NCBI GenBank assembly: GCA_016703945.1
Contig: JADJBC010000005.1
Coordinates: forward strand, 124,001 to 188,000
Origin: Candidatus Aalborgicola danicus
GTDB taxonomy: Bacteria; Pseudomonadota; Gammaproteobacteria; Burkholderiales; Burkholderiaceae_C
Length of the DNA stretch: 64,000 bases
Reading direction: 5' to 3'
Below, piece after piece: positions 15,605 to 24,973 of the stretch. The notes under the pieces were generated by a model. The model did no database searches. It was not told the origin of the DNA and saw nothing but the letters and a program-made list of their open reading frames with translations. A program made the translations under genes and the position numbers. Numbering within the stretch: the first letter of the stretch is position 1; each line of letters opens with the position of its first letter.

Positions 15605-16762
15605 TCAAGCGTTACCGGTCTGGCGCTCCAGCTGGGCCTTCTTATGCGCCATATCCTCGTCTGAGTCAGAAAAACGCAGCGCAATGGCGTGGAACTGGTC
15701 TTGCAATTGCACAAAGGCGTCCACCATGTCCGGGTCAAAGTGGTTGCCACGCCCTTCGATGATGATGGCGACCGCCTTTTCGTGCGGCATGCCTTCTTTG
15801 TAGACACGGCGGCTGATCAACGCGTCGTAGACGTCGGCCACTGCCATTAAACGGGCCGATACCGGAATGGCATCTCCGGCCAGGCCTTGCGGATAGCCCG
15901 AGCCGTCCCATTTTTCCTGGTGTGACAGCGCAATTTCTTTTGCAGTGGACAAAAAATCCACATGCATTCCCAACTGTTTCTCGGCGTGTTCGATCGCCTC
16001 GTAGCCCAGCGTGGTGTGGGTTTTCATGATCTCGAATTCCGCAGCGTCAAAGCGACCGGGCTTGAGCAAAATGCGGTCCGGTATGCCAACCTTACCGATG
16101 TCATGCAACGGTGCCGACTTGAATAGTATTTGAATGTAACTGTCCGTCAGTTGGGCTGAAAATTTGGGATGCGTCGACAAATACTGGGCCAGTGCCTTGA
16201 CGTAAAACTGGGTCCGCCGGATATGGTTGCCCGTATCCGAGTCGCGGGTTTCGGCCAAGGAGGCCATCGCAAGAATGGTCACGTCCTGGATGGCGACCAC
16301 CTCACGGGTGCGCTTGTTGACCTCAACTTCCAAAAAGTCGTTCTTGTCGCGCAGAAAGTCTGCCTGTGCCTTCAGGGCCAAGTGGATCTTGACGCGCGCC
16401 AGCACAATGGGTGGACTGATGGGTTTGGTGATGTAGTCCACCGCGCCAATCTCAAGGCCTTTTTTCTCGTCTTCGACCTCGGTCTTGGCAGTGAGAAAAA
16501 CGACCGGGATATTGCGCGTCGCTGGGTCGGCCTTGAGCCGCTGGCACACCTCGTACCCGTCAATGCCGGGCATCATGATGTCAAGCAGGATCAGGTCCGG
16601 GTGTGGGCTTAAAGCGGCAAGCTTCAGAGCGCGCTCGCCGCCGTTGGCCAGCTGGACCTGGTAGTCGCCCTTGAGCAACTCCCTCATCAGCGACAAATTG
16701 TCGGGCGTGTCGTCTACAACCAGAATTGTTGGTTTCAGAATGCCTTCGATGACGTGTTCCAT
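15605..16762 (-). CDS. response regulator with HD-GYP c-di-GMP phosphodiesterase domain
   Basis: About 385 residues: receiver domain (phospho-acceptor Asp61 in LLDIMMPG, Lys in ITKP at about 113) joined to an HD-GYP domain with HDIGK at 220-224 and GIPDR at 226-230, then HQEKWDGSGYPQGL. The HD and GYP elements needed to hydrolyse cyclic di-GMP are intact. The start MEHVIEGILKPTILVVDD is preferred to an in-frame ATG 24 codons upstream, which would overlap the kinase gene. It begins 28 bases after the hybrid kinase stop, so the two are probably one phosphorelay operon. Confidence 0.92.
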   Translation of the reverse strand: MEHVIEGILKPTILVVDDTPDNLSLMRELLKGDYQVQLANGGERALKLAALSPHPDLILLDIMMPGIDGYEVCQRLKADPATRNIPVVFLTAKTEVEDEKKGLEIGAVDYITKPISPPIVLARVKIHLALKAQADFLRDKNDFLEVEVNKRTREVVAIQDVTILAMASLAETRDSDTGNHIRRTQFYVKALAQYLSTHPKFSAQLTDSYIQILFKSAPLHDIGKVGIPDRILLKPGRFDAAEFEIMKTHTTLGYEAIEHAEKQLGMHVDFLSTAKEIALSHQEKWDGSGYPQGLAGDAIPVSARLMAVADVYDALISRRVYKEGMPHEKAVAIIIEGRGNHFDPDMVDAFVQLQDQFHAIALRFSDSDEDMAHKKAQLERQTGNA

Positions 16763-16790
16763 ACGATGAGAAGCTCCATGGAGGGTGGTA

Positions 16791-19700
16791 TCAACTGATC
16801 TGCTGGATAAGCGCCAGCGCTGCTTCAAAGTCAAAGTTATTCACGCTGTCCGAAATCTTCTTCCAGTGGGCGGGATAGGCGGCGCGCAGCAGGTCAACAT
16901 TGAGCTCGCACAGGTCGATGGCACCCGCATCGCCTCGGTCCAGCAGTTCCAGCAGGTGTGCGCGCAGCAAGGCCAGCTTCTCGCCGTCCACGGCAAGGGC
17001 TGGCTGTTGCAGCGCAACAGCCTCTTCGCCCTCCAGGGTACGCAGGCCTTGCAACACAGGCTCCAGCTGTCTCAGCACCGCGTTCAGCAGTTCGTCAATC
17101 TGCTCCCCGGGTGCCTCGTGCTTGCACGCCTGCTCCAGCGCTTGGGCGGCTTCCTGCACTCCCTTGGCCCCCACGGTGGCAGCCGTGCCGCGCAACGTGT
17201 GGGCGCAGCGCTGGGCGGCTGTGGCGTCCGAATCGACACGGGCCCTGGCGAACAGGTTGGCGAATTCGCCTTGACTGTCACGGAATTTGAGCAGCAGGCG
17301 CCGGTACAGAGGCGCTTTGTCCAGCGCTGTGGCAAGGCCAAACCGGGTGTCGATGCCAGGCAATGATTTATTGTCAAATAGACCCTCAGCCCGCGTGGAA
17401 TATGGTTCTTTAGCTATTGAGTCAGTAGCATTTTGTGCCTGCTGACGCGCCACTGCTGGCTTTACCCACTTCGCCAGGGTGGCGTACATCTCGCCCACAT
17501 TGAGCGGTTTGGCGATGTGGTCACACATGCCGGCTTCCAGCACCTTCTCGCGGTCGCCCGCCATGGCGTTGGCGGTCATGGCGATCACCGGCAGGTGCTG
17601 CAGCGCCGGGTTCGCTTTGATGGTGCGGGTGGCGGTGTAGCCATCCATCACCGGCATCTGGCAGTCCATGACGACACCGTCAAAGTCCGCGTCACGACCC
17701 AGAACGTCCAGAGCTTCCTGGCCGTTGTTGGCAACCACCACCTCCATGGCGACTTGTTCAAACAGCTCCAACGCCAATTCCTGGTTCATATCGTTGTCTT
17801 CCACCAGCAGCACGCGCGCGCCTTTGAGCTGCGCCATGGCCTGGCCGTGGTTGTCGGCCTTTTGGCTGGCCCGGGTCTCCACCACCGTGCCCTTGTGAAG
17901 GGCATCCCCAATGGCTTCGAGTAAGGTTGACGGTGAGGCCGGTTTGGTCAGCACCGTGAGCACCTTCACGCCTTGCTCTTCTGCGCTGTTCAGGGCTTCG
18001 TCGCGGCCGTGCGCAGTGACCATGATGACGGCTGGCGCGTGTGTGGAGTGCGCTTGTTCCAGTTGCCGCACGGTCTCTATACCGTCCATATCCGGCATTT
18101 TCCAGTCCATCAGCACCAACTGGTAGGGCACTTCTTTGGAAAACGCGATCCGTGTCTTGCGCAGTGCTTCGGCGCCGCTTTGGGCTACGTCCACAGCGAG
18201 CCCGAAACTTCTGCCCATGGCAGAAAGAATCTCACGTGCCGTGGCATTGTCGTCAACCACCAGCACCCGCACGCCCTGTAACTCGCTGGCGGTAAACATG
18301 CGCCGAACGCTGCCATTCTTCTGCACCCCAAACTGGGCATGAAAGTGAAAGGTTGAACCCTTGCCAAATTCGCTTTCCACCCAGATGCGGCCCTGCATTT
18401 GCTCTACCAGGCTCTTGGAGATGGCCAGGCCCAGACCCGTGCCCCCATATTTGCGGGTGGTGGACGCATCAGCCTGGCTGAACGACTGAAACAACAGCTT
18501 GGTCTGCTCTGGAGTCATGCCAATACCGGTGTCTTTCACCCAAAAGTGCAGCTCGATCTGGTCTTGCGTTTGCGCCACTGGCTCCACTCCCACCACTATT
18601 TCTCCGTGGTCGGTGAACTTGGCCGCGTTATTGCCCAGGTTCACCAAAATCTGCCCCAGACGCAAGGGGTCGCCCACCAGGGCGTACGGCATGTCCGGCG
18701 CTGCATTGAACAGCAGTTCCAGGCCCTTGTCCTCGGCTTTCATGCCCACCAGATTGGCCAGGTGGTCGAGCACGTCTTCGAGCTGAAAGGTTATGCGCTC
18801 CATCGACAACTTGCCCGCTTCGATTTTGCTGAAGTCCAGAATGTCATTGATGATGCCCAGCAGGTTTTCACCCGAGCGGTGGACTTTTTCAATGTAGTTG
18901 CGCTGCTTGTTGTCCAGATTGGTTTTCAGCGCCAGGTGGCTCATGCCGATGATGGCGTTCATGGGCGTACGGATTTCGTGGCTCATGTTCGCCAGAAAGT
19001 CGCTCTTGCTGCGGTTGGCGGCCTCGGCGGCCGCACGGGCTTTTTGAATTTCGACCAGTGCGGCGCGCTCTTCGGTAATGTCTTCCACAATGCCCATCAT
19101 GCCCTTGGACAGGTCATTCAGGTCAATGACCCGCCCCGACATGCGCGCCCACAAGCGGCTGCCATCTTTGCGCACCAGTTCGCGCTCGGCCAAGTCAATA
19201 TCCCCCCGGTTGACGCGCTCGTACACACTCTGGCCCACCGCGGCATAAGTTGTGTCATCCGGGTACCAAATGCGCGTGGTTTGGCCTACTTGCTCACCCA
19301 CCGCATAGCCCAGCATTTCATCCAGCGTGCGGTTGCAGCGCACCACGGTGCGGTCCCGCAACAGCACAATGCCAACGCTGGCGGCTTCAAACAGGGCGCT
19401 TTGCTCCTGCAGCGCAGAATCCAGCGCCTCGGTGCGTTCGGCCACCAGTTCCTCCAGGTGCAGGCGGTGGCGCTCCAGCTCGTCGGTCATGCGCTTCTTG
19501 TCGGTAATGTCTTCCTTGATGGCCAGGTAGTGGGTGATGTGGCCATCGGGCTGGCGAATGGGGGCAATGGTGGCAAATTCCACGTAGTGGCTGCCATCTT
19601 TGCGCTGGTTGAACAGCTCGCCGCGCCACACTTTGCCCTCAGTCAGCGTGGCCCACATATCCAGGTAGGTGGCCTTGGGTGTGTTGCCCGACTGCAGCAC

Positions 19701-21959
19701 GCGCGGGTTTTGGCCCAGCGCCTCTTCGCGGCTGTAGCCGGTGTTGCGCACGAAGGCGTTGTTCACGTATTCGAGCTTGGCCTCCAGATTCGTCACCACA
19801 ATGCTCTCGGGGCTTTGCTCCACCGCCATCGCCAACTTGCGCAACTGCTCTTCTTGCTGGCGTTTGACGGTAATGTCTTCTTTAATGGCCACGTAGTGGG
19901 TGACCTGCCCGTCGCTCTGGATCAGCGGGACGATGATGGCGGCCTCAATCTGGTCTTGGCCATCGTGGGTGAGGTTGAAGAACTCGCCCGTCCAGGTCTT
20001 TCCAGCCAGCAGCGTTTGCCACATGTCCTGGTAGGTTGCCAGGGGCGTTTTGCCGGACTTGAGCAACCGGGGGTTCTGGCCCATCACCTCTTCGCGGGTG
20101 TAGCCGGTGTTGCGGGTAAACGCGTCGTTGACATACTCGATGCGTGGCTCCAGGTTGGTCACCACAATGGAATTGGGGCTTTGCTCCACCACCAGTGACA
20201 GCTTGCGCAGCTCGGCCAAGCTGGCATTAAACGCCGCGCGCGTGCGCAGGGTGCGAATGCCAAAGGACAGATCGTTGGCCAGTTCGTCCAACAACTGCAC
20301 CTCTGCCGCGCTAAAGGCATCCGGCTCCACCGCATACAGGCTGATGGCCCCCAGACAGTGACCAGCTTCACCAAACAAGGGCATGGCAATGGCTGAACCA
20401 TAGCCGCGCTCCACGGCAGCAGCCCGCCAGGGCGCCAATGTGGGGTCCGTCAGGAAGTTTTGCGCCGCCACCGTGCGCCGCTCGCGAATGGCCGTGCCGG
20501 TGGGGCCGCGACCGCGCTCGACATCGGCCCAAGAGATTTGCGCCGACTCCAGGTAGAGGAGTTCGAACCCCGCGCTGGCCACTGGCCGCACCGAGCGATC
20601 GGCATCGTCCTGCGCAATACCGACCCAGGCCATCCGGTAACCCCCGGTCTGCACTGCCAGACGGCAGATTTCCTGCATCAAGTGGTCTTCATGTTCTGCG
20701 TGGATCAGCACCTGACCGCACTCCCTGGCAGTGCGCAAGGCGCGATTCACTTGGGCAAGTGCACTGGCAGCTTGCTTGCGCGACAAGACGTTGGCTATCC
20801 GCTTGGCCAAGGCTTCAAAAAGGGAGCGCTCTTCTGCAAGAAATGGCTCACCTGCATCTGGCGGTAACCGGGAGAGGTAGGTCACTCCGACAAGGTCAGG
20901 TTGCTCTGGCGTTCCGCCAAAACTGATACTCAAGCTTTCGCCCGAAGCGCCGCTGCCGTATCGACGGCCTTTGTATTCGATCCAGCCTGCAGCACTGGCA
21001 GGGTAGCGCATGGCTGCAGGCAGGCGCTGGACTACAGTTTCAAGAATCTCTTGGGTGTCGCGGTTCACGTCCTCGGTCAGGTTCATGACATCGTAGAGGC
21101 AGGTGATTTCCTTGATGCGTTCACCCAAGTCGTATTGCGCCTTGCGCCGCGCAAGATTGGCTTCGTAAAAAGACAGCACCGCGCGCGCCAGATCCCCCAT
21201 CAAGCTGACCCGTTGCTGGGTAATGGCATACACGGCGGGCAACTCGGGCGGGGTAACTTCGCCCCTGGACAGGGCATTGAGCGCCGATGTCAAGGTGAAC
21301 AGGCGGTTGGTGATGCGCAGAATCAAAATCACCCAGACCACCAATATGACCAGTACCAAAACACCACCCACCACGGCGTTTTGCACGGCGTGTTTCTGAA
21401 TGAATGCGTCCCGGGCCTCATTGCGTTGGGCGGCCTTGTCGCCAGCCTCAATGGCAATCAGGCGGGACTTTTGCGAAAACTGGAGGTAGCTCAGGGACGC
21501 CCGGTAGGCGTGCTGCATGGCGCTGGACGGATCGGCCACGGCCTGCTCAGTCGCCTGATTGATCGCCTTGCGGTAGGTTTGAAATATTTGCCGCAACTGG
21601 CGCAGGTTTTCGTCGCCCACCGCCGATTGCAGTTGCTCCAGGGGTTGCTCCAGCGCGGCGAGCTGGCTCACCACCTGAGTGTGAACAAGGGAGGCACCGG
21701 CCTGGTCAATTTTTCCGGCACTGGCTTGCTCAATCAGGCCGGTGACCTCTTGTTGAATGCCAGCCACTTGCCGATTGAAGTCCCGCGTGGCCTTGACGTC
21801 TTTGTCATCTTGCGCCTGCTGCGCGTGGGCTATGCGGTGGTCTTCCTGCAACTCCAGAAACGAGGCCAGGTTGAGGCCACCGGCAATCAGGGCGGCAACA
21901 GCCACCGGCAGAAACAGGGCCAGGATGAACGGCCATTTGGGGTGGTGAATACGGGTCAT
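16791..21959 (-). CDS. hybrid sensor histidine kinase with GAF, PAS, REC and HPt domains
   Basis: A 1722-residue membrane sensor. Order seen: membrane helix about 10-32; periplasmic helical region; helix about 194-216; GAF-like regions about 285-565; three PAS domains about 590-960 (two carry a near-identical QSP[N/E]SIVVTNLE motif, a recent duplication); HisKA with SHEIRTPMNA (His about 993); HATPase to about 1215 with GGTGLGLAIS; receivers about 1230-1355 and 1382-1500 (MDWKMPDMDG, MDCQMPVMDG); HPt with HTLRGTAATVG (His about 1586). Residues 1511-1525, between the second receiver and HPt, come from an in-frame dispersed repeat. The phosphate probably passes to the HD-GYP regulator next door. 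Confidence 0.93.
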   Translation of the reverse strand: MTRIHHPKWPFILALFLPVAVAALIAGGLNLASFLELQEDHRIAHAQQAQDDKDVKATRDFNRQVAGIQQEVTGLIEQASAGKIDQAGASLVHTQVVSQLAALEQPLEQLQSAVGDENLRQLRQIFQTYRKAINQATEQAVADPSSAMQHAYRASLSYLQFSQKSRLIAIEAGDKAAQRNEARDAFIQKHAVQNAVVGGVLVLVILVVWVILILRITNRLFTLTSALNALSRGEVTPPELPAVYAITQQRVSLMGDLARAVLSFYEANLARRKAQYDLGERIKEITCLYDVMNLTEDVNRDTQEILETVVQRLPAAMRYPASAAGWIEYKGRRYGSGASGESLSISFGGTPEQPDLVGVTYLSRLPPDAGEPFLAEERSLFEALAKRIANVLSRKQAASALAQVNRALRTARECGQVLIHAEHEDHLMQEICRLAVQTGGYRMAWVGIAQDDADRSVRPVASAGFELLYLESAQISWADVERGRGPTGTAIRERRTVAAQNFLTDPTLAPWRAAAVERGYGSAIAMPLFGEAGHCLGAISLYAVEPDAFSAAEVQLLDELANDLSFGIRTLRTRAAFNASLAELRKLSLVVEQSPNSIVVTNLEPRIEYVNDAFTRNTGYTREEVMGQNPRLLKSGKTPLATYQDMWQTLLAGKTWTGEFFNLTHDGQDQIEAAIIVPLIQSDGQVTHYVAIKEDITVKRQQEEQLRKLAMAVEQSPESIVVTNLEAKLEYVNNAFVRNTGYSREEALGQNPRVLQSGNTPKATYLDMWATLTEGKVWRGELFNQRKDGSHYVEFATIAPIRQPDGHITHYLAIKEDITDKKRMTDELERHRLHLEELVAERTEALDSALQEQSALFEAASVGIVLLRDRTVVRCNRTLDEMLGYAVGEQVGQTTRIWYPDDTTYAAVGQSVYERVNRGDIDLAERELVRKDGSRLWARMSGRVIDLNDLSKGMMGIVEDITEERAALVEIQKARAAAEAANRSKSDFLANMSHEIRTPMNAIIGMSHLALKTNLDNKQRNYIEKVHRSGENLLGIINDILDFSKIEAGKLSMERITFQLEDVLDHLANLVGMKAEDKGLELLFNAAPDMPYALVGDPLRLGQILVNLGNNAAKFTDHGEIVVGVEPVAQTQDQIELHFWVKDTGIGMTPEQTKLLFQSFSQADASTTRKYGGTGLGLAISKSLVEQMQGRIWVESEFGKGSTFHFHAQFGVQKNGSVRRMFTASELQGVRVLVVDDNATAREILSAMGRSFGLAVDVAQSGAEALRKTRIAFSKEVPYQLVLMDWKMPDMDGIETVRQLEQAHSTHAPAVIMVTAHGRDEALNSAEEQGVKVLTVLTKPASPSTLLEAIGDALHKGTVVETRASQKADNHGQAMAQLKGARVLLVEDNDMNQELALELFEQVAMEVVVANNGQEALDVLGRDADFDGVVMDCQMPVMDGYTATRTIKANPALQHLPVIAMTANAMAGDREKVLEAGMCDHIAKPLNVGEMYATLAKWVKPAVARQQAQNATDSIAKEPYSTRAEGLFDNKSLPGIDTRFGLATALDKAPLYRRLLLKFRDSQGEFANLFARARVDSDATAAQRCAHTLRGTAATVGAKGVQEAAQALEQACKHEAPGEQIDELLNAVLRQLEPVLQGLRTLEGEEAVALQQPALAVDGEKLALLRAHLLELLDRGDAGAIDLCELNVDLLRAAYPAHWKKISDSVNNFDFEAALALIQQIS
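17387..17429 (-). repeat. 43-bp dispersed repeat, copy inside the hybrid kinase
   Basis: On the coding strand it reads GCTAC-N8-TAGC, a 17-base middle, then CGCGGGCTG. It is translated from Ala1511 in the same frame as the copies in sco and pmdB, and falls in the flexible linker between the second receiver and the HPt domain. Confidence 0.75.
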
Positions 21960-22414
21960 GGGCTGGCCTGTTGCAAGGGGGCATCTTGGCTTGTGGGAGC
22001 ACTGCTGGTAGCTTGGTTAGTGCAGTTTCACCGAAAAATATTAACTTTGACGTGGTAAGGCAACTGCTATCACTGTAAAGGCAACACTTTGCGCTTAAAC
22101 GAGTACCAACGCTTCGAGGTTAGGTTCAATCGTCAAGGTGTTAGCACCTTTTCTGATGGTTTTTGTCCTGTCCGCCTGCACACCCGATTCCCCCACAATG
22201 ACCCTGCAATACGCAGACAAGCCCCTGTAGTTCCAATGCTGTCGCCAGACCCACTCGATGCCGACTTCGGCACCTGGCACCAAACCCACACCAATCTGCT
22301 ATCGTTTATATAGCTGCTAACGCCCGCGGTGCGGGGGGCTACAGCGCATATTCATTGATATTTGTTGAAAGGGCGACCGTTGTGTCCGAAGTGCCTGCGC
22401 CAGATCCAGTTTGG
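21960..22414. other. non-coding stretch upstream of the hybrid kinase
   Basis: About 455 bases with no convincing gene. It contains the upstream region of the hybrid kinase (minus strand) near its left edge and one copy of the dispersed repeat at 22298-22341. AT-rich tracts around 22035-22085 could be a promoter. Nothing else was recognised. Confidence 0.5.
22298..22341 (+). repeat. 44-bp dispersed repeat, intergenic copy
   Basis: GCTAT-N8-TAGC, TGCTAACGCC plus seven bases, CGGGGGGCTA: one base longer than the other copies in the final G run. It lies in a gene-free stretch, flanked by degenerate sequence. Confidence 0.7.
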
Positions 22415-22759
22415 CTAGTGGGCGCTGAGGTTCGTCCCGGGCAAGCCTGCCGCCACGGCCAAGGCGGCAACCGCGGCTGAAAATTGACGTCGTTGTGCGT
22501 CGTCTACCGTAGTGAAATCGGTGTTCAGCCAGGTTTTTGCAGTCGCTTCCAGAGCACGGGCCGCTCGGCTCAGCTCATCCTTTGCGCCAAAGCTGCCAAC
22601 TGATCGATTTCCATCGGCAGTTCGGTCAGGCGCCGCCGGCTTGCCGAGTTCGAGCACTGCACTCATGGCATCCAGCGCCGATGTCACCACATGCCCTTGC
22701 TCCTCCAGAAGCACGGTAAGTACTTTGACCAGCAGGCCATCGTCGTCAACCACCAGCAC
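22415..22759 (-). pseudogene. response-regulator receiver remnant
   Basis: Translation begins like a receiver domain (VLVVDDDGLLVKVLTVLLEEQGH, then ALDAMSAVLELGKP) but the phospho-acceptor strand and loop that should follow are missing; the sequence passes into an unrelated alanine-rich helical tail. The same frame stays open upstream to about 22896 without a start codon, reading RELEERGFYTVPARFE and KLRVLVVDDD. It therefore looks like an internal fragment of a larger signalling protein that has lost both ends. Confidence 0.45.
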
Positions 22760-22983
22760 CCTTAGCTTGCCGTCGTGATCATCGGCAAACGCGCTGTGTT
22801 CAAACCTTGCCGGAACGGTATAAAACCCGCGCTCTTCGAGTTCGCGACAACCTCTGCTGGCCTCAGATCGAAGCCTGGCGCGACCCTTTGCGGTCTTCTA
22901 GTAGTTCGTTGTTTTACCCAATGCCTATGTGTATCTATGCGTGTCTTTGACCCGGGACATGCGCTTTTGCCACAATCCGGTAT

Positions 22984-23643
22984 ATGAATTCCCTCACCAT
23001 GTTTAACTTTTCGTTGCTCCAAACTCTCGTGGAAGTTCTGGCCACACTGACCTTTGCGCTATCGGGCATGCTGGAAGCTGCGCGCAAGCGGCTTGATGTG
23101 GTGGGGGTCTGCGTGGTCGCCGGGTTGACAGCTTTCGGTGGCGGCACATTGCGCGACATATTGCTTGACCGACGTCCATTTTTCTGGGTCCAGCATGCCG
23201 CCTGGCTTTGGGCGTTGCTGGCGTTGTGCACGGTAGTCATGCTGACCCTGAGGTCCCATCATTTCGAACTGACTGAGCGGGCGGTTCTGTGGCCCGATGC
23301 GCTTGGGCTCGGGCTTTTTTCGGCGTCTGGCACCCAAATCGCCCTTGAGATGCAGATGCCAGCCATCGTTGCTGTACTGATGGGGGTGATCTCGGCAGTC
23401 TTCGGTGGCGTCTTGCGCGACATTGTCTGCAATGAAATTCCGAGTGTCTTTCGAGGTCATCGACCCTACGCCGTCTGCGCGTTCATTGGCAGCTGGATTG
23501 TGGTGCTGGGACAGGTGTTCCATGCACCAGATTGGCTGGCTCTGGTCGCGGCCGCCGCTACGACCGTGCTGCTGCGGGGACTGGCACTGTGGAGTGGTTA
23601 CCGCCTGCCAAGTTGGGACACGGATCCGTCTTCTGCGGATTGA
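22984..23643 (+). CDS. UPF0126/TRIC-family membrane protein (YicG-like)
   Basis: A 219-residue protein with seven predicted helices built from two related halves. Each half has the family signature: GGGTLRDILL near residue 52 and GGVLRDIVCNEIP near residue 140. Related proteins form trimeric cation channels, and some bacterial members take part in glycine or ion transport. Its substrate here is unknown. It stands alone, convergent with the hemerythrin gene. Confidence 0.9.
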   Translation: MNSLTMFNFSLLQTLVEVLATLTFALSGMLEAARKRLDVVGVCVVAGLTAFGGGTLRDILLDRRPFFWVQHAAWLWALLALCTVVMLTLRSHHFELTERAVLWPDALGLGLFSASGTQIALEMQMPAIVAVLMGVISAVFGGVLRDIVCNEIPSVFRGHRPYAVCAFIGSWIVVLGQVFHAPDWLALVAAAATTVLLRGLALWSGYRLPSWDTDPSSAD

Positions 23644-23672
23644 GTGCCCCCGACCACAATCGACTGTGGATG

Positions 23673-24242
23673 TTATGCAGGACCAACCCCATACGGCGCC
23701 GGCACCATGGCAACAATCCGCGAAAACAGTGTCCGAAATTCACCGGTGGGGCCGGACCACGGGTCCTTGTTGGCCTCGAAGGCGGCATCGATACCGGCCC
23801 AGTCCTGCGGCGCCAGCTTTTGCCGCGCGATGGGCAGCAGCTCGGTTTCCTCGGTCACCAGGTGCTTGCGCGAGGACTCGATATAGCGCATGGCGGCGGC
23901 ATCGAATTCGGCAAAGCCCGCGGAGCCTTGCGCCTGGTAAACCTTGAGTGCCTCACGCAAGGCTTTTGTGCTGCGTGCGCCCATGACGTGCTCGTGCTGC
24001 AACTTCTCGATCAGGGGCGCCAGTTCCGGCAGCACCTCCAGAATCTTCACGAACAGCACATCGTCTTCTTTGGGGTGGTGCAGCCGGTCCGGCACCTCGG
24101 TGATGTATTCGATCAGGGCGTCGAGCAGCACGTAGTCGGGTTGCATGGTGCCGGCGCGGATGCCGTCCAGCACAAAGCGGAAGGCCTGCAACACGGCGCT
24201 CAGGGCGCGATGTTCGGCGTGGATGATGTCGATGGCTCGCAT
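23673..24242 (-). CDS. hemerythrin HHE domain protein
   Basis: A 189-residue HHE cation-binding protein. Iron-ligand positions are visible: IIHAEHRAL near residue 7, HHPKEDDVLF near 55, LQHEHVMG near 81, and a later HLVTEETELLPIA. Such proteins bind a diiron centre and sense or store oxygen or nitric oxide. The start at 24242 is 23 bases after the livF stop, so it is the last gene of the ABC-importer operon. Hemerythrins are not a usual part of these operons; a link to oxygen-dependent ring hydroxylation is possible but unproven. Confidence 0.88.
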   Translation of the reverse strand: MRAIDIIHAEHRALSAVLQAFRFVLDGIRAGTMQPDYVLLDALIEYITEVPDRLHHPKEDDVLFVKILEVLPELAPLIEKLQHEHVMGARSTKALREALKVYQAQGSAGFAEFDAAAMRYIESSRKHLVTEETELLPIARQKLAPQDWAGIDAAFEANKDPWSGPTGEFRTLFSRIVAMVPAPYGVGPA

Positions 24243-24265
24243 GGTGCTCTCGTGTGGTGTGCAGT

Positions 24266-24973
24266 TCAGTGGCTGGAAACGCCCAGCCAGCTGTCGAGCA
24301 GGGCGCTGTCGTCCAGCAGGGGCTGGCTGGGGCCTTGGTAGACACCCTTGCCGCGCTCCAGCACCAGGGCCTGGCGGGTCAGCGGCAGGATCTGGCGCGC
24401 ATGCTGCTCGACCAGGATGACGGCCATGCCGCTTTCCTCGGTGAGTTGCTGGATGATGCTCAGGAGCTCCTGCACGATCAACGGTGCCAGGCCTTCCAGT
24501 GGTTCGTCCAGCAATAACAACTTGGGGTTGAGCATCAGCGCGCGGCCCAGGGCCAGCATCTGCTGCTCGCCACCGGAGAGCTGGTTGCCCAGGTTCAGCC
24601 GGCGTTCCTGCAGGCGCGGGAACATGGCGTACACCTTGGCCAGGTCCCACGGCCCCTTGGTCGCCACCACGGTCAGGTTTTCTTCCACCGAGAGAGAGGC
24701 GAAGATGTCGCGCTCCTGCGGCACCCAGCCCAGGCCCAGGTGGGCCCGCGCATGGGGAGCGACCTTGCTCAGGTCCTGCCCGGCAAAACGCATCACGCCC
24801 GAGCGGTAGTTGGCAGCCCCCATCAGGGTGGACAGCAGCGTGGTCTTGCCCATGCCGTTGCGCCCCAGCAGGGACAGGCTGTCGCCCTCGTTCAAGGTAA
24901 AAGACACATTCTCCAGCACCACGGCGTCGCCGTAGCCGGCCCAGAGTTTGTCCACATGCAGCAGCTCAGCCAT
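24266..24973 (-). CDS. livF: branched-chain-type ABC transporter ATPase LivF
   Basis: A 235-residue ATPase with Walker A GRNGMGKTTLLSTL, the signature LSGGEQQMLALGRALM, Walker B LLLLDEP and an H-loop in ILVEQHA. It is the smaller of two ATPases in a Liv-type importer. It overlaps livG by 8 bases. Together with the gentisate genes upstream the importer probably takes up hydroxybenzoates and not amino acids (inference). Confidence 0.92.
   Translation of the reverse strand: MAELLHVDKLWAGYGDAVVLENVSFTLNEGDSLSLLGRNGMGKTTLLSTLMGAANYRSGVMRFAGQDLSKVAPHARAHLGLGWVPQERDIFASLSVEENLTVVATKGPWDLAKVYAMFPRLQERRLNLGNQLSGGEQQMLALGRALMLNPKLLLLDEPLEGLAPLIVQELLSIIQQLTEESGMAVILVEQHARQILPLTRQALVLERGKGVYQGPSQPLLDDSALLDSWLGVSSH

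Noticed and set aside
18399..20198. A 599-codon open frame opposite the hybrid kinase
   Set aside because: Antisense shadow of the PAS and HATPase coding region; no start signal and composition typical of reverse-strand GC-rich codons. The same applies to the frame at 20901-22058.
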